Shown: positions 10,825-21,301 of the stretch, piece after piece
Position numbering within the stretch: position 1 is the stretch's first letter
Layout of the letters: each line of letters starts with the position of its first letter
Assembly: GCA_037951105.1 (NCBI GenBank)
Contig: JBAMJV010003995.1
Location: 1-64,000 of the forward strand
Source: Echinarachnius parma
Taxonomy: Eukaryota > Echinodermata > Echinoidea > Clypeasteroida > Echinarachniidae
DNA: 64,000 nucleotides
Direction of reading: 5' to 3'
Made by a program: the position numbers and the translations under genes
The notes under the pieces: model-generated
Database searches by the model: none
Told to the model about the DNA's origin: nothing
The model's input: only the letters and a program-made list of their open reading frames with translations

Positions 10825-11556
10825 TTATGCCTCCGCTATCACACCATTTTTATATCAAGCCCAAATTAACATGCACTGAATTAATTTTGTTATATTTTCC
10901 ATATATTTTGAGTCCTGTGACCTTGACCATATGACCCCAAACTTTGATGGCTACATTGGCTCCCTAAGAAACATTCAGGTACCAAGTTTGATTGAAATCT
11001 GACATTCAGTTCTTGATATTTTGCCATTACAAGCTTTTTTGAATGTATAATGAGTCCTGTGACCTTGACCTCAACCTCATGACCCCAACATTTTATGGCT
11101 ACGTTGACTCTTTATGATACATTCAGGTACCAAGTTTGATTGAAATCTGACATTCAGTTCTTGAAATTTTGCCATTACAAGCCATTTTTGCATATATATT
11201 GAGTCCTGTGACCTTGACCTTTGTCCTCATGACCCTCCAAATCTAATCAGATCATTGCCACCCCAATATGTACACTCATACCAAGTTTGAAATTGATCCG
11301 TCAAACGGTTCTTGAGATATCGCGAGAACGAGGCATTTTTGTATATATATTGAGTCCTGTGACCTTGACCTTTGACCTCATGACCCCTACAATCTAGTCA
11401 GATCATTGTCACCCCAATATGTACACTCATACTAAGTTTGAAATTGTTCTGTCAACCGGTTCTTGAGATATCGCGAGAACAAAAACGGGACGGACGGACG
11501 GACGGACAACCCGAAAAACATAATGCCTCCGGCCACTTCGTTGGCGGAGGCATAAA
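10821..11556. mobile_element. Dispersed element L with four 145-bp units
   Basis: Bounded by ATTATGCCTCCGC on the left and a hairpin-forming GCCTCCGGCC..GGCGGAGGCATAA on the right (11521-11555), with a GACG tetranucleotide run at about 11488-11505. Inside are four direct repeats of 142-151 bp starting at 10910, 11052, 11201 and 11352, each opening with GAGTCCTGTGACCTTGACC. No protein is encoded; elements of this look are common in marine invertebrates. Confidence 0.7.
11360..11378 (-). promoter_or_regulatory. Nuclear-receptor-type half-site cluster
   Basis: Reverse complement reads AGGTCAAAGGTCAAGGTCA: a perfect DR1 (AGGTCA-A-AGGTCA) overlapping a TCAAGGTCA extended half-site. DR1 is bound by HNF4/RXR-type and TCAAGGTCA by ERR/NR5A-type receptors in animals. 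The other three repeat units keep partial versions. Binding in this genome is inference. Confidence 0.4.
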
Positions 11557-12294
11557 AAGTCAGACTGACAAAGGTCTTTGTTGCTTTATTTTAACATCCC
11601 AGTGTGTTATGTGCTGCCGTTTTACACATAACTTCTAATAAAAATGACTGAGGTAATAATAGTGACGCGCCACGAGTGTAGAAAGACGGGACGTGAGCTA
11701 TTATTATTATTATTATTTTAGTTTTCATTTATACAGTAATAGAAACAAGCACAGGTCTGCTGGCCCAAGACCACCAAGAATTAGCTGAGGGCCACCAAAT
11801 GTTATTGATTAAAAATTCCTTTGGCCAAATGGGCAACCAAAATCTGGGCCACCAGATTCAGGTTTACGGCCACTAGAATGTGACAAAACTTGATGTTTTT
11901 ACTAGCCCAACAAGGCCACAAGGCAAAACTGTCTTTAGTCAAAGCTGTTTCTAATATTTGTAGGCTTCTTTTAATCTGTTTTCTATCACATCATAGAAGT
12001 AATATTGCCACCGATACATTCTAAATGTGCGCAGAAAACCGACTCGAGTTACTAAAATTCACTGTTACCAAATTACTTCTATTTAGTAACATGTTCACCG
12101 GACTGTTAATATTTCTTTTCAGGCAGCTATTAAGTGTGCACAATCTCCACTCCCTGGGGAGCATTCCTGCCAAGAGAATGTGTGTACCATTGCAACTAGT
12201 CAAAACTGTTTTCATTATTTCAAAGTCGTGACTGTAGAATTACACACAATAACTGTATATTTGTCTTCAATAAGTCAAAACTGTTTTCTTTCTT
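11557..12294. other. Non-coding, nothing recognised
   Basis: Short open frames on both strands around 12020-12230 overlap each other and show no domain. A short ATT run lies at 11702-11716. Confidence 0.45.
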
Positions 12295-12298
12295 TTAA

Positions 12299-12370
12299 CC
12301 TGTTCACTTTGAGATTCTAAAATCCCCATAGACATTGTATATAACTCATCCAGTTCCCGTAAGGAACGGG
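12299..12370. mobile_element. Tiny TTAA MITE, family N copy 1
   Basis: About 72 bp, preceded by TTAA (12295-12298) and ended near GGAACGGGTCAA. Its core (GAGATTCTAAAATCCCCATAG) is the inverse of the copy at 40585-40656. Decayed at the right end. Confidence 0.6.
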
Positions 12371-14137
12371 TCAAAGTTTTGACTGTAGTAGTATCAAGAC
12401 TACTTTCTTTCACAGTCGGTTACACAAAGTTATCTGTATATTTATCTTCACTGATATATTATTGCATGTTTTAACAAGATTGTCTACTCTACATTGCTAC
12501 ATTGTACATATATAAATAAACACTCTTTCTACAGCATGCTGTATTTATTTACATGACAAACAATACGAAAATATACATGCATCTATGATGTATTTGCTAT
12601 AAATAATACTTACTTTGGAACACACACAAACAAAGGTCGCAACTGAAATATAAACATACTAGTATGCAACACAAATATGCAACTCTAAGAATAACTACTT
12701 CATAAAACTCATAGACATTATCTAAATACTATACTCCATAAAATATATGCTCAAGTTAAACGGTAATTTAAACTTGTATTGTTAACAAATTCAATTCCGG
12801 GTAAACTTTCACCAAAGGCTCATAGCTGTACACAACAGTTTGTATTATTGTGTGACTGAGTAGTTGCATAACATCCTCTTAGCTAAAACACGTCCGACCC
12901 TCCAGGCCAACCCTGTACCGCTGTGACCAAAGTAATCGCCATTACCTGCCAAAGCCAATTCAGAATGTTAGTTGCATTTGTTCAAATTAAATACACCTGA
13001 CAAATATAACTATACCTATCGAAAATGTCAAGTCCTCATAATGCATTACATTCAAATAATACAGTAAAAAACAGAGCAAAAGCACTGAAGTTGCTAGCCT
13101 GGATAAATACAACCTAAAAAAATCAGAAAGAATCTTTGCAAACACTCTTTCTGTTTTCAGAGTACAATCAATATTTGTATGTGTTCATTTTGATTGATCA
13201 TGTTAAAGGACAATGAAATCCAGACAAATTGTATGCACTATAGGACACTAAATATGATGAATAGTCCCTGAAAATTTGCGCACAATCGGTAAAGAAATAA
13301 GAAAACTATGGCTCTTTGAAAAGAGCCATTTATTTCTATGAGCGACTCAAATTGGCAACGCACTCTGGCAAAGTTGTGGACTACTCCCCATGCATTTTGT
13401 ACCAACAAAATTCAATTTTGTTAAATTTTCTTAAACTTTATGTTTACCCTTCGTTTAAGTTCAACATATGTTTTGTATAATACATCTTTAGCTTGCTTAA
13501 TAAGTGTTATATTAATTATAATGATTTCAATTTTTACCTCGAAATCTTTAACTAGCCCTGTAATTGTTATAGTAATCATAATGATTTTAATATTATTAAT
13601 TTCCATTAGGAAATATAAATTGATACATGATGCTTAAATTGATTTTTGTAATCACTTAATTTATTAATCGATATATAAAAAAAAAATAATAATAAATAAA
13701 TTACTGTTTTGTGTTAGTATTCATGCTTAATTCGAGATACCATTCAGGTATATTATGATTTATTTCTTTAATTATTGTATATAATATATTAACGTTTCTT
13801 TATTACCTCGTGAGTTCATTAATTCATGGTAGACGTGGTGTGGCAAGATCGGAGTTCGAACCCTGCCCTCTCCGTTTGTTCTTCAGCAAGACAATTTATT
13901 TAAAATTAATTAAATGTTTATAAATTATATTTATTGAAATTATAGGAGTAATTTTATTTAAATTATAACATTAACAAACAATATTTCGGTCTTGTTCATA
14001 GTTTAGACTGAAGTGTGAGACATGTCTAAAATCTAATATATTTTTTTCATAATTTTGCACTGCAATTTGTATGATACGTTTCATGTAATTCAGTAAGATG
14101 TATTAAATAAAACAATTGTTTTGCTTTTCAATTTCAG
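12371..14137. other. Non-coding
   Basis: No gene identified. A TTAAAGGACA motif at about 13204 may be one end of another TTAA element, with no matching second end. GGAGTTCGAACCC at 13852 is box-B-like but does not sit in a tRNA fold. Confidence 0.45.
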
Positions 14138-14241
14138 GGAAGCAGCGTTGGGCAGACTGGAAACTTATTCTTGGAACTGTCTACATATTTAGCATGGCAC
14201 GTAGCTTGTCGTGCAGAGCTCTTCTATCAACATAATTCAGG
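14138..14241 (+). CDS. Candidate internal exon, unknown protein
   Basis: A 104-bp open segment bounded by a good acceptor (pyrimidine tract TTTTGCTTTTCAATTTCAG) and a donor (CAGG|GTAAAT). The frame reads GSSVGQTGNLFLELSTYLAW and then about 14 further residues ending HNSG, with no stop; the other two plus frames are less plausible. I do not recognise the protein. The 8.4-kb LTR element (14518-22926) would lie in the following intron if this exon is real. No partner exon was found, so a chance open segment remains possible. Confidence 0.4.
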
Positions 14242-14512
14242 GTAAATCATGCTGTGTTTTTTCATGTTATTGTTTGATTTTTAATGAAATGAATGCCCAG
14301 TAATTGACTAAGTATTTCTAAATAGACGAAATAAGCAAGTAAAATTGCATCATGTCTCGTGAGTGTAGACATTAATTTGGTATGCATAAGAAAAAGTTAT
14401 GAATTATACATTTAAAGTATTAATTCATTATACAAATTGAAATAGAATTTATAATTTTCATATTTAGTTGTAGAAAAATATTTTGCGAACATAGTGCATG
14501 ACAGTGATGTGT

Positions 14513-14517
14513 GTGCT
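14513..14517. other. Target-site duplication, left (GTGCT)
   Basis: GTGCT directly before the left LTR matches GTGCT directly after the right LTR (22927-22931). Five-base duplication is standard for LTR retrotransposon integration. Confidence 0.9.
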
Positions 14518-14753
14518 TGTTAAGAATCAGCATCCAAACATCGGACTCAAACACAAGCAACGACATACTTCACCAACATTACCTCTAAAATTAGGGAAAA
14601 CAAGCCAGAAAGCAGAGGCAGTGGAGACAAGATGTTAGGTGTATAAGCATGTATTCAAGTCTCAATTCAAACGCACATTGCGTAACACGATCACTAGTCT
14701 TTTTTAAGACTCCGAGATGATATAAACTAGCCTTCATTCAGACTTTCATCACA
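14518..14753 (-). repeat. LTR (3' LTR in element sense)
   Basis: 236 bp starting TGTTAAGAATC and ending TTTCATCACA, so the element-sense ends are TG...CA. It differs from the right LTR by two substitutions and one 3-bp indel (about 99% identity). Inward of it (14754-14764) the minus strand reads TTGCGGGAGA, a short purine tract placed where a polypurine tract should be. Confidence 0.92.
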
Positions 14754-14764
14754 TCTCCCGCAAC

Positions 14765-16320
14765 ACAAGAGAAAAGTTATGCAATAACTTTTTGAACAAA
14801 CTCGTTATACATCCGTATTACAATTATAGAGCACTTTTACGACAAACAAAACATGTCTCAATTAATTGTTGTGATCGTTTTCCAATATGCGACCTAAACA
14901 ATACAAATGTGTTCATTATTATCGCACATATGATTATCTTTACAAATAATTCAATAAACACCTAGCTTTGGTGCAAGAGTTGAGTACGATAGCAATATAA
15001 TCATGTGCCCCTAAAAACCTCGACATTTTCTCATGAGAACATCTTTTACGAAGCTTATAATACACAAGTCTACTTAAATTGACTACACAGTATTTTCATT
15101 CGAGTATATCAAGAGGATCGATCACGAAACATATGATCGATCACTAAAAAGAGAATCGATCATCTACAAGAATCGATCACGAAACCATATATGATCGATC
15201 ACTAAAATAATCGATCAGCAAAATAGAATCGATTACCAAAAAAGAATCGATACCACTATATCGATCTACAACAAAACAAGCCCCCATCTATATCGATCCT
15301 AAATGTATATAAAAGAAATCATGATTACTCGTGAGTGATTATGACGTTGTTCACTAATTACAAAGTTACAACAAAAATCCAAAATGCATCATGCAATATA
15401 ATACAACCTCAGGAGATTACCATCGTTAGAACAAAGCATACAAAAACTACGTCTTAGCAAAAGTACATGTTGTAAAGAATTGCCATATCCAAAATCGACC
15501 ACGTTACATTAATATAAGATTCCATGAACCTGTAATCTGTATACATATTACACTAAATTATACAGCAATTACTCCTAGCATAACAATACAGTGCAACATT
15601 TTATATCTGGAGCTACCAACCTACATTTCCTATTCAATGACAATATGCATCAAGTTAATGCCTTTAATTTAGCTTAATTAAACACATCAAGGTAAAATTC
15701 AGAATGCCACCAATTATGGTTTTGGCATCACAATTATTTTTCTTTCTATTACAAAAACATACATTATTCTTTTTTCTTCAGAGCTTCTCCATGCAAGTCT
15801 ATAAATCTGTCACAAGAGAAAGATACATCTGTTCTCAGCATACATGAATAAATGTCTTACATGCAATGCCAGAACTTGCAAAATACACATGACAAATCTT
15901 TTTTTCCCCTAAAACTGCTAACTACATCAGTCTGTTGAGCAGAACCATCCTGTAAAAGATAGAAACGAATTGAATAATTATTTCTGCAAGTTGTCTGCTC
16001 AGCATACCTGTTTAAAAGTGAGACAACATTCAAATTACTTCACAGTAATACACATATTATTATTTTTTTATTATCGATACAAAAGAAATAATGTTCAGTT
16101 TCTTTTCTTCAAATGTTTATCAGGATATAATTTCAGTCTCACAGTCTGTCCTGATTTTATTTACTGAGTCTTGTTTTCATGTTCAAAGGTTGTTCAAATG
16201 TTCATTTTTATTCGCGATAATTAAAAGTTCTCCGAGTTCAAATCTAGGTCTCTTTCTGTTCTTGTCTTGTCCAGTCCTTGTCATCAGGCTTACGAATATC
16301 AGTTCGCTTTTTAAGAGACA
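14765..16320. other. Non-coding 3' part of LTR element
   Basis: Apart from the ATCGAT cluster, 1.5 kb of AT-rich sequence with no pol-like frame on the minus strand. The short plus-strand frames at 15970-16408 are not conserved-looking. Confidence 0.5.
15115..15300. repeat. Cluster of about ten ATCGAT sites
   Basis: ATCGAT occurs about every 18 bp over 185 bp, five times as GATCGATCA or AATCGATCA and often followed by CTAAAA or CGAAAC. It lies within the LTR element, upstream of its 3' LTR in element sense. It may be a degenerate short tandem repeat or a protein-binding array. Confidence 0.75.
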
Positions 16321-16881
16321 TCAGATTGCTTTTTTTTTTCTTCTCTTCTTGAAGTCCAGTAGCTTAAACGTTAAGCACTGGCTTCTCCGTTCAGTGTCCG
16401 CTGTCTGAAATAGTTCACGATCACGAACATGCAGATCAGCATCGCGATGATCTCCTTGCCGCCTCGCTTGACGATCACGCACCGACGAACACCTTCGAGC
16501 GTCACGTCCTCCATGTCGTACACGAGAACGCACTATTCGACGAGCTCCTGCTCTCCGCCTCGCTGGCATGGCACGTCGTCGACCACATTGTCGCCGTCTA
16601 AAAGTTCTGGCCTGACGTCGACTATCGTCTCTCTTCTTCACGTCCTGGCCAGCTTCACCACCATCGTACTGCACCGTCTCACCAACCGCGACCCTCACCT
16701 GGAATGCAGGCCGACTAGGCCTGCGATCACCTGGATCACAAGCTGAACACACTGCTTCCTCCCTCTGACATCCCCCAGGTCTCCAGGATTCTAGCTCGTC
16801 TCCATCTAGTCCAGCTCCTGGCACAGCTACAGTCCTGCAATCACCTGGATTGCAAGCAGTGGAGGAAGAGGCTTCATCCAT
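16321..16881 (-). CDS. Arg-rich frame downstream of Gag, LTR element
   Basis: 186 codons, GC-rich compared with the flanks, starting 27 bp after the Gag-like stop and in a different frame (offset two). The middle is strongly basic (RRRQCGRRRAMPARRRAGARR), as in nucleic-acid-binding parts of Gag, but I see no CCHC knuckle. In an overlapping frame on the same strand (about 16364-16507) a GC3-rich stretch encodes a short peptide with a hydrophobic segment (IAMLICMFVIVNYF) that could cross a membrane. Which frame is translated is unclear. It may be a frameshifted continuation of the Gag-like protein. Confidence 0.4.
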   Translation of the reverse strand: MDEASSSTACNPGDCRTVAVPGAGLDGDELESWRPGGCQREEAVCSACDPGDRRPSRPAFQVRVAVGETVQYDGGEAGQDVKKRDDSRRQARTFRRRQCGRRRAMPARRRAGARRIVRSRVRHGGRDARRCSSVRDRQARRQGDHRDADLHVRDRELFQTADTERRSQCLTFKLLDFKKRRKKKAI

Positions 16882-16907
16882 CTGACATCCACACCCATCA
16901 GTCTCCG

Positions 16908-17411
16908 TCAGAACATCCAGTCACCAGCTGGCCCATCTCCTGGTAGCGTAGTCTCCTCAATCACAGGAAGGACATCTCCAGGGATTTCATCTTCTCCACA
17001 AACAGGCAGAGACACCAACTCAACACCAGGAATCTCATCCAGAGCAGAATCTGGCCGAACATCATCCAACCCTGGGTTAACTTCCACTGAAACAATATCA
17101 GCAAGGCACTCAGCCCCTCTAGCTTCCTTCAACTCTACCTCTAGTCGCAAATTCTCTAACTTAGCCTTCTCAATCTCCAACTCGAGCCTCGCCTGTGCGA
17201 TACGACTGGCAAAATCCTCACCCCATTGATCAAAGTCGAAATATCTCATCAATACCTGAAGGACCTCAGCTTTCCTAGCAGTTGGAGAAAAACAAACACC
17301 ATAATGGTGTGCTACTTCCTTCAAGTAGACTTTTCGTAGACCTTTCAATTTGGCTTCCGTGACATCCTCTACAAATTCATCAACATCAAACAGGACATCC
17401 ATGCTTGACAA
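16908..17411 (-). CDS. Gag-like N-terminal protein of LTR element
   Basis: 167 aa. Residues 1-60 (MSSMDVLFDVDEFVEDVTEA, then KLKGLRKVYLKEVAHHYGVC) resemble the SAP-like N-terminal region found in Gag of many marine-animal Gypsy elements: acidic start, KxKGLRK..LKEVAHHYGV, and ARKAEVLQVLMRY. Residues about 85-115 form a charged coiled coil (LELEIEKAKLENLRLEVELK). The acidic tail ends at a stop before any capsid core or zinc knuckle, so it is either a truncated Gag or a small stand-alone protein. Family assignment rests on this resemblance only. The Met start is the first in frame, about 5.3 kb from the 5' LTR (2.2 kb without the inserted repeat). Confidence 0.6.
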   Translation of the reverse strand: MSSMDVLFDVDEFVEDVTEAKLKGLRKVYLKEVAHHYGVCFSPTARKAEVLQVLMRYFDFDQWGEDFASRIAQARLELEIEKAKLENLRLEVELKEARGAECLADIVSVEVNPGLDDVRPDSALDEIPGVELVSLPVCGEDEIPGDVLPVIEETTLPGDGPAGDWMF

Positions 17412-18283
17412 ATGGTTACAAATTACAGGTACGACCCTATGCTAACGCAAATTACTGTCCCAACAACAGCAAAGGTACCTAACAATGCCAACGCATCGAC
17501 ACGCTATAAAAAATAGCAGTAAAAATAACAGTAAGTCAGCAATCACAAAATGCAAACTATCTGGCTTGTACTTATGTAGTCAGCCCCAAAGCTATGCGAA
17601 ACAACATGTACCACCTACAGCAATTCACTGCCTCCTTCGCCTAGGTCTAATTCCGACTTACGAATGAATGACCAACAAATCTACTGCCCCTTCACGCCTG
17701 GTCCATTTCCGAGAGACGATCAATTGGTGTGTACAACAAATTTACAACCACTTTCTGCCTGGTCCAACTCCGAGAGACAAATGGGTCGACTTACTCACAT
17801 ACCTTGACATGTGCAAATTCACAAACGACTCGACTACTACCAACAAGGCAACAACCTCACTGCAACCTGGACAAACTCCTAATGTGGTTCTGCCCGGCTG
17901 TAACAAATAATAACCATATATATATTCTCACAGCCGCACAGACTCACTATAAGTGCTCTCACCCGAATTCATCACCACGCACAGATTCATACAAACACAC
18001 CGTTGAGCTACTCACCGTGCACCCACACTGGTCACGCCCCGACTCTGGCCGCCCAAGACTCCGCAGGTCACCGTACAGCCTCGCGGCCGTTTCACGCCTT
18101 CTCAAGCTCCTCAAAGCTTCCCCCGGCACCCGGAAAGGCCACAAAACAACCTTAACAAACCCTAACGGGGCCTATAAATTCTAACATGAACAACTGTCTC
18201 GACGACTGCCTTAACTGAAGGACAGGGTGAAATAACGGGGATAAACGGTACTGGTATAACTATAAGTATGAGTATAATAATAT
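17412..18283. other. LTR element leader, part 1
   Basis: Leader between Gag and the inserted tandem repeat. It holds several variants of CTGGTCCAACTCCGAGAGAC (17698, 17758 and others), related to the CTGGTCAGACTCCGAAGG repeats at 21809-22000. No long conserved frame. Confidence 0.5.
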
Positions 18284-19831
18284 ACTAGCTGTACCCGCGG
18301 AAATCCGCGGGTTTTTGTAAGAGAAAGACGATGATGACATACACCACTTTAAAACTTTACTAAATATCCCACAGTCATCATTTAAATAGTAAGACAAAAT
18401 AGACTCGGGCGACTCAATCCCGCCCCCACAACCCGTCGGGCCCCGTCCAACGATACATTCGGCCAATGTATAACAAAACCATGATGATTTAGTATCCACG
18501 CAAAGTTATTCAGTTATCCCCCATATTGCATATGATCCATAATTTGTTCCGCTTGTATTAAAATAGATACAATACACTATGTATGTGTTCTTGCTAATAA
18601 AGTAGCTTCGCCGCTCCCCCCTCCCCCACCCCTCCCCCCTCCCCGTCCCCCCCCCCCCCCCCCCACCCCGCGGCTCCAATTGCCTGTATGACAAATAACC
18701 CGTCTTGTCACCTACACATTTAATATCATAAACTAAGTTCTCCCGCAGATGCCGTTGACGTTGTTCATATTTTTGTGAAACCCGATGATCATGATACATG
18801 TATATTCCCTTGAAAGGAATATACATGCATTTGCATACTACATGAGCAGATACTTCCCCCATCCATTCTACCCCCACCCCCGATAATTTGTTCCGCTTGT
18901 ATCAAATTAGATATACAGTACACCATGTTCGTGTTCTTGCTAGCTTCGCCGCTGCCCCCCCCCCCCCCCGTGTCTTCAATTGCCTGCATGACACATAACC
19001 CGTCGTGTCCCCTACACAATTCATATCCAAACTAAGTTCTCCCGCGTATACATTTTGTTCATACTCTTGTGAAACCCGATGATAGCCGTTTATACATGCA
19101 ATGCATAATGAGCAGATACCTCCCCGTCCATTCTACCCCCACCCCCACCCCCACCCCGTCGGCGTCTCTTCTGGTACTGCATGCTAGCTTCGTGGCTAAC
19201 TTAATACATCTTACCACAAGCTGGCGCAATTATAGTATCGTGTACGGTAGGGCGAATAGAGACGATGGTCAGGCAGGTCAGTGAGCTATGCAAATAAACT
19301 ACTAACGGTTCGGTGGGGTAATTAGATGACTGCGCGACGTGTATACACGGCTGTACAGCCATCGCGCGTTGTATAACCGCAGCTAAATTGAAGTTGTCGC
19401 ATTTTGTCGTCCATGCACTTACAAACACGATGCCAATCGGCAATAGCGATCATTACCATACCATCCGCGTAATATAAATATTGATATTTATCAAAACCTG
19501 GGTAGTTTCGCAACGTGTTATATCTAAAATAGTTTCTCTATATATTATTTGTTTTATCTACTTCAATTTATATTCTTACAAAATACTTTTACGGCGATAA
19601 ATCGTTAGTCAATGCTCGGCGTCTTAAACAGGCAATTGACATTGCTGACTTTCCCTTTTCTTCGATCTGGAGGACGACCACGGGGCGGGAGCGACTCGGG
19701 AATGCCTTATTGTCCTCCGCAAAACGTATATCCTTCGATCGCGACGGTCGGGAAGTCGCCGAATCCTCGGGGTGAGGATATCTCGAGTGGGAACCATTTT
19801 GGGGGTCGAAGCTTACCGTATTAATATAATA
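18284..19831. repeat. 1.5-kb tandem unit, copy 1
   Basis: Starts ACTAGCTGTACCCGCGGAAA and ends AATATAATAG, immediately followed by a second copy. The first 30 bases contain the perfect palindrome ACCCGCGG-AAAT-CCGCGGGT. Inside are oligo(C) tracts (18648-18664, 18955-18969) next to repeated GCTTCGCCGC words, and an internal partial duplication (TTTGTTCCGCTTGTAT at 18543 and 18890). No protein recognised. Confidence 0.85.
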
Positions 19832-21301
19832 GACTAGCTGTACCCGCGGAAATCCGCGGGTTTTTGTGAGAGAAAGGCGATGATGACATAACGATACTTC
19901 AAATCTTTACTATTCCCAGAGTCATAATTTAAATAGTATAAGGCAAAATAAACACGGGCGACTCAATCCCGCCCCACAACCCGTCGTTGGACGGGGCCCC
20001 GACGTATTAGGGTCCCGTCCAATGATATCCGGCCAATGTATAACAAAATCATAATGGTTTAGTACCCATGCAAAGTTATTCAGTTATCCCCCATATTTTA
20101 TAGAGTCCATAATTTGTTCCGCTTGTATTAAATTAGATACAGTACACTATGTTCGTGTACTTGCTAATATACAGTAGCTTCGCCGTTGACCCCCCTTCCC
20201 CCCCCCCCCCCCCCCCGCGACTCCAATTGCCTGCATGACACATAACCCGTCGTGTCCCATGAACTTTTCATATCCAATCTAAGTTCTCCGGCGTATACAT
20301 TTTGTCATATTCTTGTGAAACCCGATGATATATTCCTTTGAAGGGAATAGTAGCCGTCTATATGCATCCCATAAACTTTTCATATCCAATCTAAGTTCTC
20401 CGGCGTATACATTTTGTCATATTCTTGTGAAACCCGATTATATATTCCGTTGAAGCAAGGATATGGGAGTTCCATGGTTGAAGGGAATAGTAGCCGTCAA
20501 TACATGCATTGCATAATAAATGAGCAGATACCTCCCCCCCCCCCCCCACCCCCAGGCGTCTTCTCTTCGCGGATGGCATAATACAATCATATTACCGCAA
20601 GATGTCGAGATTGTATAAAACTCCCCTGCTTCACCATTGTCCACCCCGCTTTATTCACTTCAATGCACTTTGCATGCCCGCTACCACAAGCTGGCGCAAT
20701 TATAGTATCGTGTACGGTAGGGCGAATAGATAGTGACCAGAGACGATGGTCAGCAGGTCAGTGAGCTATGCAAATAAACTACAATTCGGTGGGGTAATTC
20801 GATGACTGCGCGACGTGTATACACGGCTGTACAGCCATTGCGCGTTGTATAACCGCAGCTAAATTGAAGTTGTCGCATTTTGTCGTCCATGCACTTACAA
20901 ACACGATGCCAATCGGCAATAGCGATCATTACCATACCATCCGCGTAATATAAATATTGATATTTATAAAAACCTGGGTAGTTTCGCAGCGTGTTATATC
21001 TAAAATGGTTTCTCGATATATTATTTGTTTTATCTACTCCAATTTATAATCTTACAACTACTTTTACGGCGATAAATCGTTAGTCAGTGCTCGGCGTCTT
21101 AAACGGGCAATTGGCATTGCTGACTTTCCCTTTTCTTCGATCTGGACGACGACCACGGGGCGGGAGCGACTCGGGAATGCCTTATTGTCCTCCGCAAAAC
21201 GTATATCCTTCGATCGCGACGGTCGGGGAGTCGCCGAATCCTCGGGGTGAGGATATCTCGAGTGGGAGGCGATTCGGGGGGTTGAAGCTTACCGTATTAA
21301 T
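19832..21301. repeat. 1.5-kb tandem unit, copy 2
   Basis: Direct tandem copy of 18284-19831, closely similar at both ends and more variable around the oligo(C) tracts. It has its own internal 110-bp duplication (about 20256-20365 and 20366-20478). It ends with the same AATATAATAG as copy 1, so the unit boundaries are clear. Element type unknown. Confidence 0.85.

Noticed and set aside
16429-16746. 105-codon plus-strand frame
   Set aside because: Antisense shadow of the Arg-rich minus frame in GC-rich sequence.
18506-18877. 123-codon minus frame with Gly run
   Set aside because: Open because of the oligo(C) tract; the corresponding part of the second tandem unit does not keep the frame.
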